NCBI GenBank assembly: GCA_938002705.1
Contig: CALLAG010000150.1
Location: 1 to 6,698, forward strand
Direction: 5' to 3'
DNA length: 6,698 nt
Source: an uncultured Saprospiraceae bacterium
Lineage (GTDB): Bacteria; Bacteroidota; Bacteroidia; Chitinophagales; Saprospiraceae
This document shows, in pieces, positions 1 through 6,676 of this stretch (position 1 is the first letter of the stretch; each line of letters begins with the position of its first letter). The position numbers and the translations under genes were made by a program. The notes beneath the pieces are model-generated. The model was not told the origin of the DNA and made no database searches. It was given only the letters and a program-made list of their open reading frames with translations.

Positions 1-641
1 TGATCGTATTCTAATTTCTTTATTGCTCTTTGTTGTTCGTAACTGATAGTTCTGTGCTCATTATGCAATTTCTTATATTCCTGATCAGTTAATTCTTCTT
101 TGGCTTGCTTACGTATCTTGCGTCTCTCTTTTCTTCCTTTAGCAAATTCTTGTCTCGCAACGCTTACTGCTGTATCTCTTTCTGTACTTGCGCTTTCGAT
201 AGCTTTAAGTAGATTCTGAAAATCTATGTCATCTTCTACAGATTCGATGAGACGACTGTACTTATCTATCTCTGCTTCTTCTAACTTATAAAAACCATCA
301 GGCTGCAACATATCAAAAATAGGCGGTACAAATCCTCTGACATGAAGTGACTGAGCGAGCTTGCCAGAGAATGCTGCCAAGAATTTTACATCACCGTCTT
401 GGTTTTTGACGACCATAACACCAAACATCTTACTCGTGACGACCCCCTCTTTATCAGGATCTAACCCAAAATTATGTTCCCAATCATTCTGTTGGCTTAA
501 GTAATTCTGTATCTGCTCAGCTGCTAACTCTATCAGTGGATGTGGCGTATAATAAAACGGAAATGTAAACTTATCTGGTAAGCTGATGTCCGCAATGGAA
601 CTATCAAATGAATGGATATAGGAGGATTCTAATTTGAGCAT
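1..641 (-). CDS. RluA-family pseudouridine synthase, N-terminal part (3' end outside window)
   Basis: Enzymes of this family isomerise specific uridines in rRNA or tRNA to pseudouridine. Only the first 213 codons are visible; the gene runs off the left edge with no stop. What is seen is the non-catalytic N-terminal region typical of the roughly 550-residue Bacteroidota members. It has the TPHPLIELAAEQIQNYL block (about residues 32-48), then DWEHNFGLD (53-61), KMFGVMVVKNQDG (71-83), LAAFSGKLA (88-96) and GFVPPIFDML (103-112). A highly charged, probably coiled-coil stretch rich in Arg, Lys and Glu follows from about residue 150. The catalytic domain with its HRLD-type aspartate motif would lie beyond base 1 and cannot be checked. 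The start is fixed by a TAA directly before the ATG. No strong Shine-Dalgarno is seen, which is usual in Bacteroidota. It lies 75 bp downstream of the SNF2 gene on the same strand. The family call rests on recognising the N-terminal blocks. Confidence 0.85.
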   Translation of the reverse strand, partial: MLKLESSYIHSFDSSIADISLPDKFTFPFYYTPHPLIELAAEQIQNYLSQQNDWEHNFGLDPDKEGVVTSKMFGVMVVKNQDGDVKFLAAFSGKLAQSLHVRGFVPPIFDMLQPDGFYKLEEAEIDKYSRLIESVEDDIDFQNLLKAIESASTERDTAVSVARQEFAKGRKERRKIRKQAKEELTDQEYKKLHNEHRTISYEQQRAIKKLEYD

Positions 642-716
642 TTATATATTGTCAATTATTGAATGAGGGCTAATAATTAGATTTGTAACAAAGCGTATCC
701 AAGAGTATAATTCCTA

Positions 717-3700
717 CTACTCTAGCAATGCCATGATTTCTTCCTTATCCAGATTCTTAAATGAGGACTCCTCGGCCTGTATGATTTTTTTTGCTACCTT
801 GCTTTTACGACTTTGGAGGAGGAGGATCTTCTCTTCTATCGTATCCTTGCATATCATCTTATAGGCAAATACTTTCTGCTTCTGCCCTATCCTGTGTGTC
901 CGGTCTATGGCCTGTGCTTCTACAGCAGGATTCCACCATGGATCTACTATGAATACATACTGGGCCTTAGTCAGGTTAAGGCCTGTATTACCTGCCTTGA
1001 GACTTATCAGAAATATCTTGCAAGAATCATCTTCCATAAACTGTGAGACGGCGGCTTCTCTGTCGCGAGTAGAGCCATCAAGATAGGCATAAGAAATATT
1101 ACGCTCGTCTAACTCTTTTCTGATAAGACTAAGCATCTGAACGAACTGAGAGAACACCAGAGCATTGCCATCACCTATCTCGTCTGTCAGTGTACTGATC
1201 AGTGTATCTATTTTGACAGACTTAGCTTTCTCTCCCTTGAGTGTCTTATCTACTAGCAAGGGGGCATTACATAATTGTCGCAAGCGTAATAATCCGTCTA
1301 ATACTTTGAACTTCATCTGACTATCATCTTCATCTAGCGATAAGATATCTCTTCTTATCTGCTCCTTCAGTTCTACATACATCTTACGCTGATGTGGGGC
1401 CATCTCACAGAACATAGTCGACTCTACCTTATCAGGAAGATCTTGAGCGACTTGCTCCTTAGTACGTCTCAGCAAGAAGGGAGTAATCATCTTAAGCAGA
1501 AGATCTGATGCCGCTGTATCACCTTCTTTATCGATAGGCACTGCAAAATTCTGTCTAAAAAAACTTTGGTTACCTAATAGCCCAGGATTAGTGAATGTTG
1601 CTTGTGCATATAGATCAAATGTATTGTTCTGTATCGGAGTACCCGTTACACATAACTTAAATGGACTCTGCAATAACCTTATCGCTTTATATCTCTTAGA
1701 AGTAGGGTTCTTGATAGCTTGAGATTCATCTAAGACGATATGGGAGAATACTGTATCTCTCATACTTGTGATATCCTTAGTGACAGTACCATAGGTGCTT
1801 ATAATAATATCGGCTTTGTCTCGGGCCTGGGTACTATCATGACGGAATGTACCGTGATGTATATGGTAATTCAGATCTGGATAGAATTTCTGTATCTCAT
1901 TGGCCCAATTAAATAATAGGCTCTTAGGGACAACCACCAGTGCATGACATGATCCTTCTTCTTTGGCGGAAGCCAGAAGACATATAATCTGTAGCGTCTT
2001 ACCGAGTCCCATATCATCAGCCAGTATTCCTCCAAAGCCACAAGATTCAAGAAACTTAAGCCACTGAAATGATTCTTCTTGGTATGGTCGGAGTGTAGCC
2101 TTGAGATGTTTAGGCAATACTTTTTTATCTATAGAGTTATAAGACTTTAATCGAGCTCTCTTATCATTGATATCATCTAATACGGCCTTATCTTTGATCT
2201 CATCGAAAAGCTCATCTATGACATTAAATCGAAGCTTGTCTATACGTAGTCCATCCTTAGAGACTTCTGATAGAGAGATTATTTTACGCATCTTCTGATA
2301 CCATTCTTCAGGGAGTAAGCCCATAGTACCATCCTCTAATTCCACATATGACTGACCTGCCTTGATGGCTTTAATCCACTTCTTACGATCTACTTTCTCA
2401 CCACCAAATGTCAATACAACATCTAACTCAAACCAGTCAATACTGGAGCTTATCTCTGTCTTTACTTCTCCCTTGTGTGGACTGAATTTTAATTTTTTGA
2501 AATCATCTAATCCTACAACTTCTATATCCAGTTCCTTACAAGTCTCAAAAAAACTTATGTGCCAACTGTCCTTTATATAGTCATCTCTATGGAGTGCTGC
2601 AAAAGAAAAATCACGCTTATCAAAACTGGGATGTAGCTGACCAAACTCTTTTCTAAAGGACTCTATTTCTTTTGGGTCTGGTAACCCATGATCCTTAGTC
2701 TCTATTCGCAATATGGAATCAAGGACGTTATAACTATTGTCAGTACCTACAAGTTCTGGGAAGAATACAACGTAATGACCTTTTTCCTTGAGTACAATTC
2801 TCTTACTAAGATTACTCAGATATGAGGTCTCATCTTCCAGTGATGGATGACGCTCGACATTATAATGCTCCTCAAAAAATGATAGAAACTGAAAGAAATC
2901 TGACTTATTCCTTGGTAGAAATTTGAGCTCTTGCAGTCCTGATGTAGAAGTATATAAGTCCATCGTCTTATCATTTTCATACACATATGCTTCTCCTTTT
3001 ATAATAATGAAAAAATGATGAAATGCTTCATCTTTAATAGACGTAATATCAATTATTTGCTCATCTATCATATAATTTATACTAACGATGTAGAGACTAT
3101 TTTCTTTACTTGCCTTGATTTCTATATCAAGTTTCTTATCGGAAAAAGTGAATTGTTTAAAATCCATTTTTCTGATTTTGTCATAACCATAATGGTGGTG
3201 CCTTTGTGGGTTATAACTGTATTGAATTGTTTTTTGGAGGACTTTTATATTTCGTGTTATACATTCTAAAGTATTCTCTACATTATTAATAGTTCCACCT
3301 ACATTATTTAGCACCATACCTTTTTCTATGCTTACTAATAGTTTTTGATAGACTCTTTGTGCCTCATCAGTAAGTAAAATAGGGGCATCTACAATTACTA
3401 GATGTGACGTCAACTTATCACCAGCTTTATTGGCCTTACCACTCAGTAGAAATAAGGGATTGCTTACCTCAGTTGCTTGTAGAGTGGCCCATACCATAGC
3501 TTCTTTATATACTTCGGAGTTCTCTAGTGTATTTAAAATGTAATCATCGTCCGGGCCATCACCCTTTAGCTGTAGATTTCTTTTAACTGCATCTATGATT
3601 TGCGGAACCAAAACAGAAGAATTCTTAGTTCTGATGCTTATCCCATTAGAATTTATTTCAAGTGTAAATAACTGATCTATAATCTTCTCATCTATTTTTT

Positions 3701-4433
3701 CTATAGAAGCGATTTCATATAATTTCTCTTTATAATCGAGGATATTTTCACCAGTAGTATCTATAATATCCAGCAAGTCACTTAATGATACAAAGGCCTT
3801 CGAGCATATTTTCTTATTAAATTGACAGTTCGTACAGATAATATTTATGCTCTTTTCATTAATCTGAAATCTCGTCTCGTGTAAGTCTATACGTTCGGCT
3901 GACCAGTTTTTTTGATATATGGTAGTCACTACTTCATTGTCTGCGACTAACATATGTTCAAAGTTAGAACCATAGGGCATTACTATACTTTTTCTGTTCG
4001 GTTGATGTCCATGTATTTCTTCACTTATTACGTCTATAGATGGACCAGTAATTATATGCCTCTTTGTCTTTGTATCACTTTTAAGTTTAGTTTTCATTTT
4101 AGATTTAGCACTCAATACTTTTCTTTTTTGGGGAAGTACCAGACTTAGATCTTCTAGTACTATATGGGCCAGTGCTACTAAATGCTTACAATCACTACCA
4201 TAGGGACAACTACATGATACTGAACTTATTTCCTCTAAGGCATTAAACTGTATAGTAACATCGTATAGGCGAGTACCCTGTATAGTTGTCTTAAGTGTTT
4301 TAGTTTTAGATTCATAGAAGACATCACCATGCATTCCATCTTCTGCTATTGTGAATCCTCTAATTATTATTTCACTTGGTTGTTCTTCTATAAATTCCTC
4401 TAGAGCCTCATAGAAATCTTCACTAAATTCCAT
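717..4433 (-). CDS. SWIM zinc-finger SNF2-family DNA-dependent ATPase (helicase-like)
   Basis: This is a SNF2/RapA-type ATPase that would use ATP to translocate on DNA and remodel or displace bound proteins; its exact bacterial role is unknown. A SWIM zinc finger lies near the N terminus (C74, C76, C82, H84), and a second cysteine cluster sits at C200, C203 and C210. Residues about 215-770 are a long region with no motif I recognise. The ATPase core is complete: PYQ near 783, Walker A DDMGLGKT (806-813, K812), motif Ia VVPKSLLFNW (834-843), DESQ box (902-905), motif III VTGTPIQNN (929-937), motif IV ALVFSQF (1091-1097), motif V SLKAGNTGLNLT (1144-1155) and motif VI QAIDRTHRIGQ (1174-1184, R1178 and R1181). 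The motif II sequence DESQ replaces the DEAH/DEGH of many relatives. A length of 1238 residues fits large SWIM-SNF2 proteins. An in-frame TGA three codons before the ATG fixes the start. It is probably co-transcribed with its neighbours. I see no defence partner genes beside it. Confidence 0.95.
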   Translation of the reverse strand: MEFSEDFYEALEEFIEEQPSEIIIRGFTIAEDGMHGDVFYESKTKTLKTTIQGTRLYDVTIQFNALEEISSVSCSCPYGSDCKHLVALAHIVLEDLSLVLPQKRKVLSAKSKMKTKLKSDTKTKRHIITGPSIDVISEEIHGHQPNRKSIVMPYGSNFEHMLVADNEVVTTIYQKNWSAERIDLHETRFQINEKSINIICTNCQFNKKICSKAFVSLSDLLDIIDTTGENILDYKEKLYEIASIEKIDEKIIDQLFTLEINSNGISIRTKNSSVLVPQIIDAVKRNLQLKGDGPDDDYILNTLENSEVYKEAMVWATLQATEVSNPLFLLSGKANKAGDKLTSHLVIVDAPILLTDEAQRVYQKLLVSIEKGMVLNNVGGTINNVENTLECITRNIKVLQKTIQYSYNPQRHHHYGYDKIRKMDFKQFTFSDKKLDIEIKASKENSLYIVSINYMIDEQIIDITSIKDEAFHHFFIIIKGEAYVYENDKTMDLYTSTSGLQELKFLPRNKSDFFQFLSFFEEHYNVERHPSLEDETSYLSNLSKRIVLKEKGHYVVFFPELVGTDNSYNVLDSILRIETKDHGLPDPKEIESFRKEFGQLHPSFDKRDFSFAALHRDDYIKDSWHISFFETCKELDIEVVGLDDFKKLKFSPHKGEVKTEISSSIDWFELDVVLTFGGEKVDRKKWIKAIKAGQSYVELEDGTMGLLPEEWYQKMRKIISLSEVSKDGLRIDKLRFNVIDELFDEIKDKAVLDDINDKRARLKSYNSIDKKVLPKHLKATLRPYQEESFQWLKFLESCGFGGILADDMGLGKTLQIICLLASAKEEGSCHALVVVPKSLLFNWANEIQKFYPDLNYHIHHGTFRHDSTQARDKADIIISTYGTVTKDITSMRDTVFSHIVLDESQAIKNPTSKRYKAIRLLQSPFKLCVTGTPIQNNTFDLYAQATFTNPGLLGNQSFFRQNFAVPIDKEGDTAASDLLLKMITPFLLRRTKEQVAQDLPDKVESTMFCEMAPHQRKMYVELKEQIRRDILSLDEDDSQMKFKVLDGLLRLRQLCNAPLLVDKTLKGEKAKSVKIDTLISTLTDEIGDGNALVFSQFVQMLSLIRKELDERNISYAYLDGSTRDREAAVSQFMEDDSCKIFLISLKAGNTGLNLTKAQYVFIVDPWWNPAVEAQAIDRTHRIGQKQKVFAYKMICKDTIEEKILLLQSRKSKVAKKIIQAEESSFKNLDKEEIMALLE

Positions 4434-4478
4434 AAATGTTCATTATTAAAATCTAAGATAATATTAGCTAAAAACAAA

Positions 4479-5471
4479 TCAGTGCCTAATAACAATCTTA
4501 CCGACTTGGCTACCACTTCTAAGCATATCCATTGCTTCTACAGCTCTATCTAATGTATATTCTGCATGGATGGTAGGTCTGATCTGATGCTTATCCATAA
4601 ACTGTAACAAGTCCTCAAACTCTCTCGGTGAGCCCATAGCAGTACCTATAAACTGTATATGCCTCAAGAAAAACTTACTGATGTTAATCGTTGTCTTAGG
4701 TGCACCTGTAGACCCATAATAGACGATACGTCCTCCATAATTCATAAACTTAAGATAGTCATCCAATATAGGCGAAGGAGAACTATCTAAGACAATATCA
4801 ATACCTCCAGACAACTCTCTTAATCGTAGATTCCAGCCTTCTTCTCTATAGTTGACACCACCAGATGCTCCTGATGATATTGCTTGATCTATCTTCTCGG
4901 TACTGGAACTGGTCACATATACATCGGCATCATAAGCCTTGGCTAATTGTAGACCCGCTTGCGCTACTCCACCTCCGATCCCAGTAATAAGCACTTTACT
5001 ACCCGCCTTGATACCACCATGTCTTACTAAGCCTCGCCAGGCTGTCAAGCCAGCTATAGGTATAGCGGCAGCCTCTGCCCAAGATAGATAAGCAGGTTTG
5101 ACCACAATACTACTTACGGGGACCTTGATATATTCTGCCATCGTACCAGGATCTGGCATACCTAATACCCGAAACTGCTTCGTAGGTGCTATATCATTCT
5201 GCCCCCAGTCATATGCAGGATAGATGATCACTTCTTTGTCCTGCCATGTAGGACTGACATTAGCTCCTAATTCCGTGACTACACCTGCACCGTCAGCACC
5301 TAGAATACAAGGCAAGGTCATACCGGGGTATAATCCTTTTTGTATCCATAATTCTCTGTGATTAAGTGCAGAAGCCTTTATAGCGACGATAACTTCTCCT
5401 GGCCCAGGAGTAGGCTTCTGAGTGCTTGTTACTATGAGGGATTTATCTTCATTAAGAATGAGTGCTTTCAT
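4479..5471 (-). CDS. Zinc-independent MDR-superfamily NAD(P)H oxidoreductase (quinone oxidoreductase / YogA-like)
   Basis: This 330-residue medium-chain dehydrogenase/reductase is predicted to be a cytosolic NAD(P)H-dependent reductase of quinones or other activated carbonyl or alkene substrates; the substrate cannot be read from sequence. The GroES-like N-terminal domain carries ALNHRELW (35-42) and LPCILGADGAGVV (53-65). The Rossmann domain has a glycine-rich loop TGIGGGVA (163-170), followed by VYVTSSSTEK (184-193). The small serine-rich stretch after the second strand, with no acidic residue there, favours NADPH over NADH. The GHE zinc-ligand motif of alcohol dehydrogenases is replaced by GAD, and the four-cysteine structural zinc lobe is absent, so it should bind no zinc even if automated naming says 'zinc-binding'. 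The overall layout resembles Bacillus YogA. The start is fixed by a TAG directly before the ATG. It is the first visible gene of the leftward run, 45 bp ahead of the SNF2 gene, and no function links them. Confidence 0.9.
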   Translation of the reverse strand: MKALILNEDKSLIVTSTQKPTPGPGEVIVAIKASALNHRELWIQKGLYPGMTLPCILGADGAGVVTELGANVSPTWQDKEVIIYPAYDWGQNDIAPTKQFRVLGMPDPGTMAEYIKVPVSSIVVKPAYLSWAEAAAIPIAGLTAWRGLVRHGGIKAGSKVLITGIGGGVAQAGLQLAKAYDADVYVTSSSTEKIDQAISSGASGGVNYREEGWNLRLRELSGGIDIVLDSSPSPILDDYLKFMNYGGRIVYYGSTGAPKTTINISKFFLRHIQFIGTAMGSPREFEDLLQFMDKHQIRPTIHAEYTLDRAVEAMDMLRSGSQVGKIVIRH

Positions 5472-5697
5472 CTATAGACTTTATAGGTTTTCTATTGTGA
5501 TTCCAAGATCTAAAGTAAAGAATATTAAACAAGACCTGTAGGATTCATTATGTAGTATTCCACTTATTAGATGAAGAGGTAATAATTAGGGCTGCTCCCG
5601 TAGTAAGCTCATGTACTGTACTAATATCAAGACAAAACCTAAGAGCAGCAGTTTATAACAATCGTAAATGTTTATCAATTTCATATGGGCCAAAACG
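5472..5697. other. Intergenic region between oxidoreductase gene and repeat array
   Basis: No ORF of useful size is present on either strand. It should hold the promoter of the leftward gene run. On the minus strand, TACTTTAG at 5517-5510 is one base off the Bacteroidota -7 consensus TAnnTTTG, but no TTG-type -33 element lies at the right spacing, so the promoter is not established. A 7-bp inverted repeat, GCTGCTC (5591-5597) with GAGCAGC (5643-5649), is separated by 45 nt. TTAGG (5586-5590) also has its complement CCTAA at 5638-5642. The decamer GCTCATGTAC at 5607-5616 recurs near the end of repeat unit 1 (6151-6160). Otherwise the region shows no clear homology to the array. Confidence 0.6.
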
Positions 5698-5736
5698 AAA
5701 AAAAGCGTCTCACTTCTTTAAGTGGAACGCTTTTTT
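5698..5736. terminator. Bidirectional intrinsic terminator at left edge of array
   Basis: An 11-bp stem (5705-5715 with 5720-5730; one C/A mismatch and one U-G wobble) encloses the loop CTTT. Seven A lie on its left and six T on its right, so it could stop transcription from either side. It separates the array from the leftward gene run, and array homology begins exactly at this A run. Confidence 0.75.
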
Positions 5737-5838
5737 AAAATACCTTTAATAACACCCTTTGATATATAGACAGTATGACGAGGGCTTCCCCCTATGTCTG
5801 TTTTTATATATAATTATCTATATGTGTAAGTGACTGTA

Positions 5839-5865
5839 TACAAATTGATTCAATCACAAATTATT
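5839..5865. repeat. 27-nt dyad element, copy B of unit 1
   Basis: It begins TACAA, carries the palindrome ATTGA-T-TCAAT (5844-5854) and ends AAATTATT. It matches copy A (6090-6116) at 22 of 27 positions without a gap. Its core TTGATTCAA is the exact reverse complement of the core of copy A. Confidence 0.6.
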
Positions 5866-6028
5866 TTTTAATTATTATTCAAAATTTATTCTACCTGCTG
5901 GCACGAACTTACGTGATCGGGAAAAAATATGCTGGTGGCGAATTGCAGTGGCTCACTTAACATAAGTATCGGTCTCTTGACCAGCGAAAAATACAGCGGT
6001 CTTGCTATAGATACTTAATATAACGATA

Positions 6029-6083
6029 CTTCGGCTATAAGCCGAAGCCTAAGTTCCGTATACGACTGCAAGTCGTAACGAAC
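6029..6083 (+). other. Invariant double-hairpin core, unit 1
   Basis: The first hairpin is a perfect 8-bp stem, CTTCGGCT with AGCCGAAG around the loop ATA (6029-6047). Five bases later comes a 7-bp stem, TACGACT with AGTCGTA around the loop GCA (6061-6077). It can be extended by CGT/ACG and GTT/AAC with bulged A6060 and C6056 to span 6053-6083. The whole stretch is identical in unit 2. Confidence 0.8.
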
Positions 6084-6089
6084 AAATGA

Positions 6090-6116
6090 TACAAGTTGAA
6101 TCAACCGAAAATTATT
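6090..6116. repeat. 27-nt dyad element, copy A of unit 1
   Basis: It carries the palindrome GTTGA-A-TCAAC (6095-6105). Compared with copy B, both outer bases of the palindrome have changed together (G..C against A..T), so symmetry is kept. Confidence 0.6.
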
Positions 6117-6166
6117 CTTGATCACAAACTATAACATACCCTACCTTTATGCTCATGTACGGACAC

Positions 6167-6207
6167 AAAAAAAAGCGTCTCACTTCTTTAAGTGGAACGC
6201 TTTTTTT
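6167..6207. terminator. Bidirectional intrinsic terminator between units 1 and 2
   Basis: The 26-bp hairpin is identical to the others (6175-6200), with eight A on the left and seven T on the right. It follows directly after the 3' strand of the proposed outer helix of unit 1, as expected for the terminator of a plus-strand transcript. Confidence 0.75.
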
Positions 6208-6309
6208 AAAATACCTTTAATAACACCCTTTGATATATAGACACTATTAAGATGGCTTCCCCCTACGTCCGTTTTTATATATAATTATCTATATGTGTAA
6301 ATGACTGAA

Positions 6310-6336
6310 TACAAATTGATTCAATCATAAATTATT
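6310..6336. repeat. 27-nt dyad element, copy B of unit 2
   Basis: The palindrome ATTGA-T-TCAAT (6315-6325) is unchanged from unit 1. The only difference from the unit 1 copy lies outside it, in the A-rich flank. Confidence 0.6.
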
Positions 6337-6498
6337 TTTTAATTATTATCCGAAAATTATTCTACTTGCGGGCACGAACTCACGTGATCAGGAAACAATG
6401 TGTCGCTGGCGAATTGCAGTGGCTCACTTAACTTAAGTGTCGGTCTCTTGACCCAGGAAAAATACTGCGGTCTTGCTATAGGTATTAATATAACGATA

Positions 6499-6553
6499 CT
6501 TCGGCTATAAGCCGAAGCCTAAGTTCCGTATACGACTGCAAGTCGTAACGAAC
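6499..6553 (+). other. Invariant double-hairpin core, unit 2
   Basis: This is the same pair of stem-loops as in unit 1 (6499-6517 and 6523-6553), with no base change in either stems or loops, while the sequence just upstream differs at many positions. Confidence 0.8.
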
Positions 6554-6559
6554 GAATGA

Positions 6560-6586
6560 TACAAGTTGAATCAACCGAAAATTATT
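6560..6586. repeat. 27-nt dyad element, copy A of unit 2
   Basis: It is identical to copy A of unit 1, with the palindrome at 6565-6575. The four dyads in the window alternate at spacings of 251, 220 and 250 bp, close to half a repeat unit. Confidence 0.6.
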
Positions 6587-6636
6587 CTTGATCACAAACT
6601 ATAACATACCCTACCCTTATGCTAATGTACGGACAC

Positions 6637-6676
6637 AAAAAAAGCGTCTCACTTCTTTAAGTGGAACGCTTTTTTT
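6637..6676. terminator. Bidirectional intrinsic terminator between unit 2 and unit 3
   Basis: This is the third identical hairpin (6644-6669), with seven A and seven T on its flanks. All three stems are base-for-base the same, while the A and T runs vary by one base. Confidence 0.75.

Larger units (their letters stand above)
5737..6207 (+). ncRNA. Candidate structured non-coding RNA, unit 1 (strand inferred)
   Basis: This is the segment between two terminator-like hairpins, including the second one. On the plus strand it can fold as nested helices. The outermost is GUCUGU (5796-5801) with ACGGAC (6159-6164). Inside it, GUGAUCGGG (5913-5921) pairs with CUUGAUCAC (6117-6125). Within that lie GCUGGU/ACCAGC (5931-5936/5980-5985) enclosing a small hairpin at 5955-5967, then two strong hairpins at 6029-6047 and 6053-6083. 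The outer helix ends just before the terminator at 6167-6207. Plus-strand transcription is preferred for two reasons: the helix changes between units keep G-U pairs on that strand, and the invariant 5737-5772 stretch leaves room for a promoter after the previous terminator. No clean -33/-7 pair is visible, and one small hairpin fits the minus strand better. Transcript ends are not defined. Confidence 0.5.
6208..6676 (+). ncRNA. Candidate structured non-coding RNA, unit 2 (strand inferred)
   Basis: This second copy has the same layout and order of helices as unit 1. The outer helix is a perfect GUCCGU (6267-6272) with ACGGAC (6629-6634). The closing helix is GUGAUCAGG (6384-6392) with CUUGAUCAC (6587-6595), where A replaces a G of unit 1 and turns a G-U pair into A-U. 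The enclosed small hairpin is CACUUA/UAAGUG (6425-6430/6434-6439). The GCUGGU/ACCAGC helix of unit 1 is shifted and reduced here to CUGG/CCAG (6406-6409/6453-6456). The two strong hairpins at 6499-6517 and 6523-6553 are unchanged. It ends at the terminator at 6637-6676. Confidence 0.5.

Noticed and set aside
813..4148. Plus-strand ORFs of 64-84 codons inside the SNF2 gene
   Set aside because: They lie wholly antisense to a complete, motif-rich gene and resemble no known protein.
5899..5914. Sigma-54 promoter (TGGCACG in unit 1)
   Set aside because: The -12 element would be TACGT rather than TTGCA, and the -24 element is GGGCACG in unit 2.
5773..6015. Diversity-generating retroelement template/variable pair
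   Set aside because: The differences between units are not concentrated at adenines and the segments do not lie in a coding gene.
5929..6018. Short plus-strand ORF (29 codons) in unit 1 starting ATGCTGGTGGCG
   Set aside because: In unit 2 the ATG is GTG, the ending differs because of a 1-base indel, and almost all differences change the amino acid, so there is no sign of protein-level constraint.
6277..6330. Minus-strand 17-codon ORF in unit 2 beginning ATGATTGAATCA
   Set aside because: Too short; it overlaps the dyad element, and its start is GTG in unit 1. There is no ribosome binding site or known peptide match.
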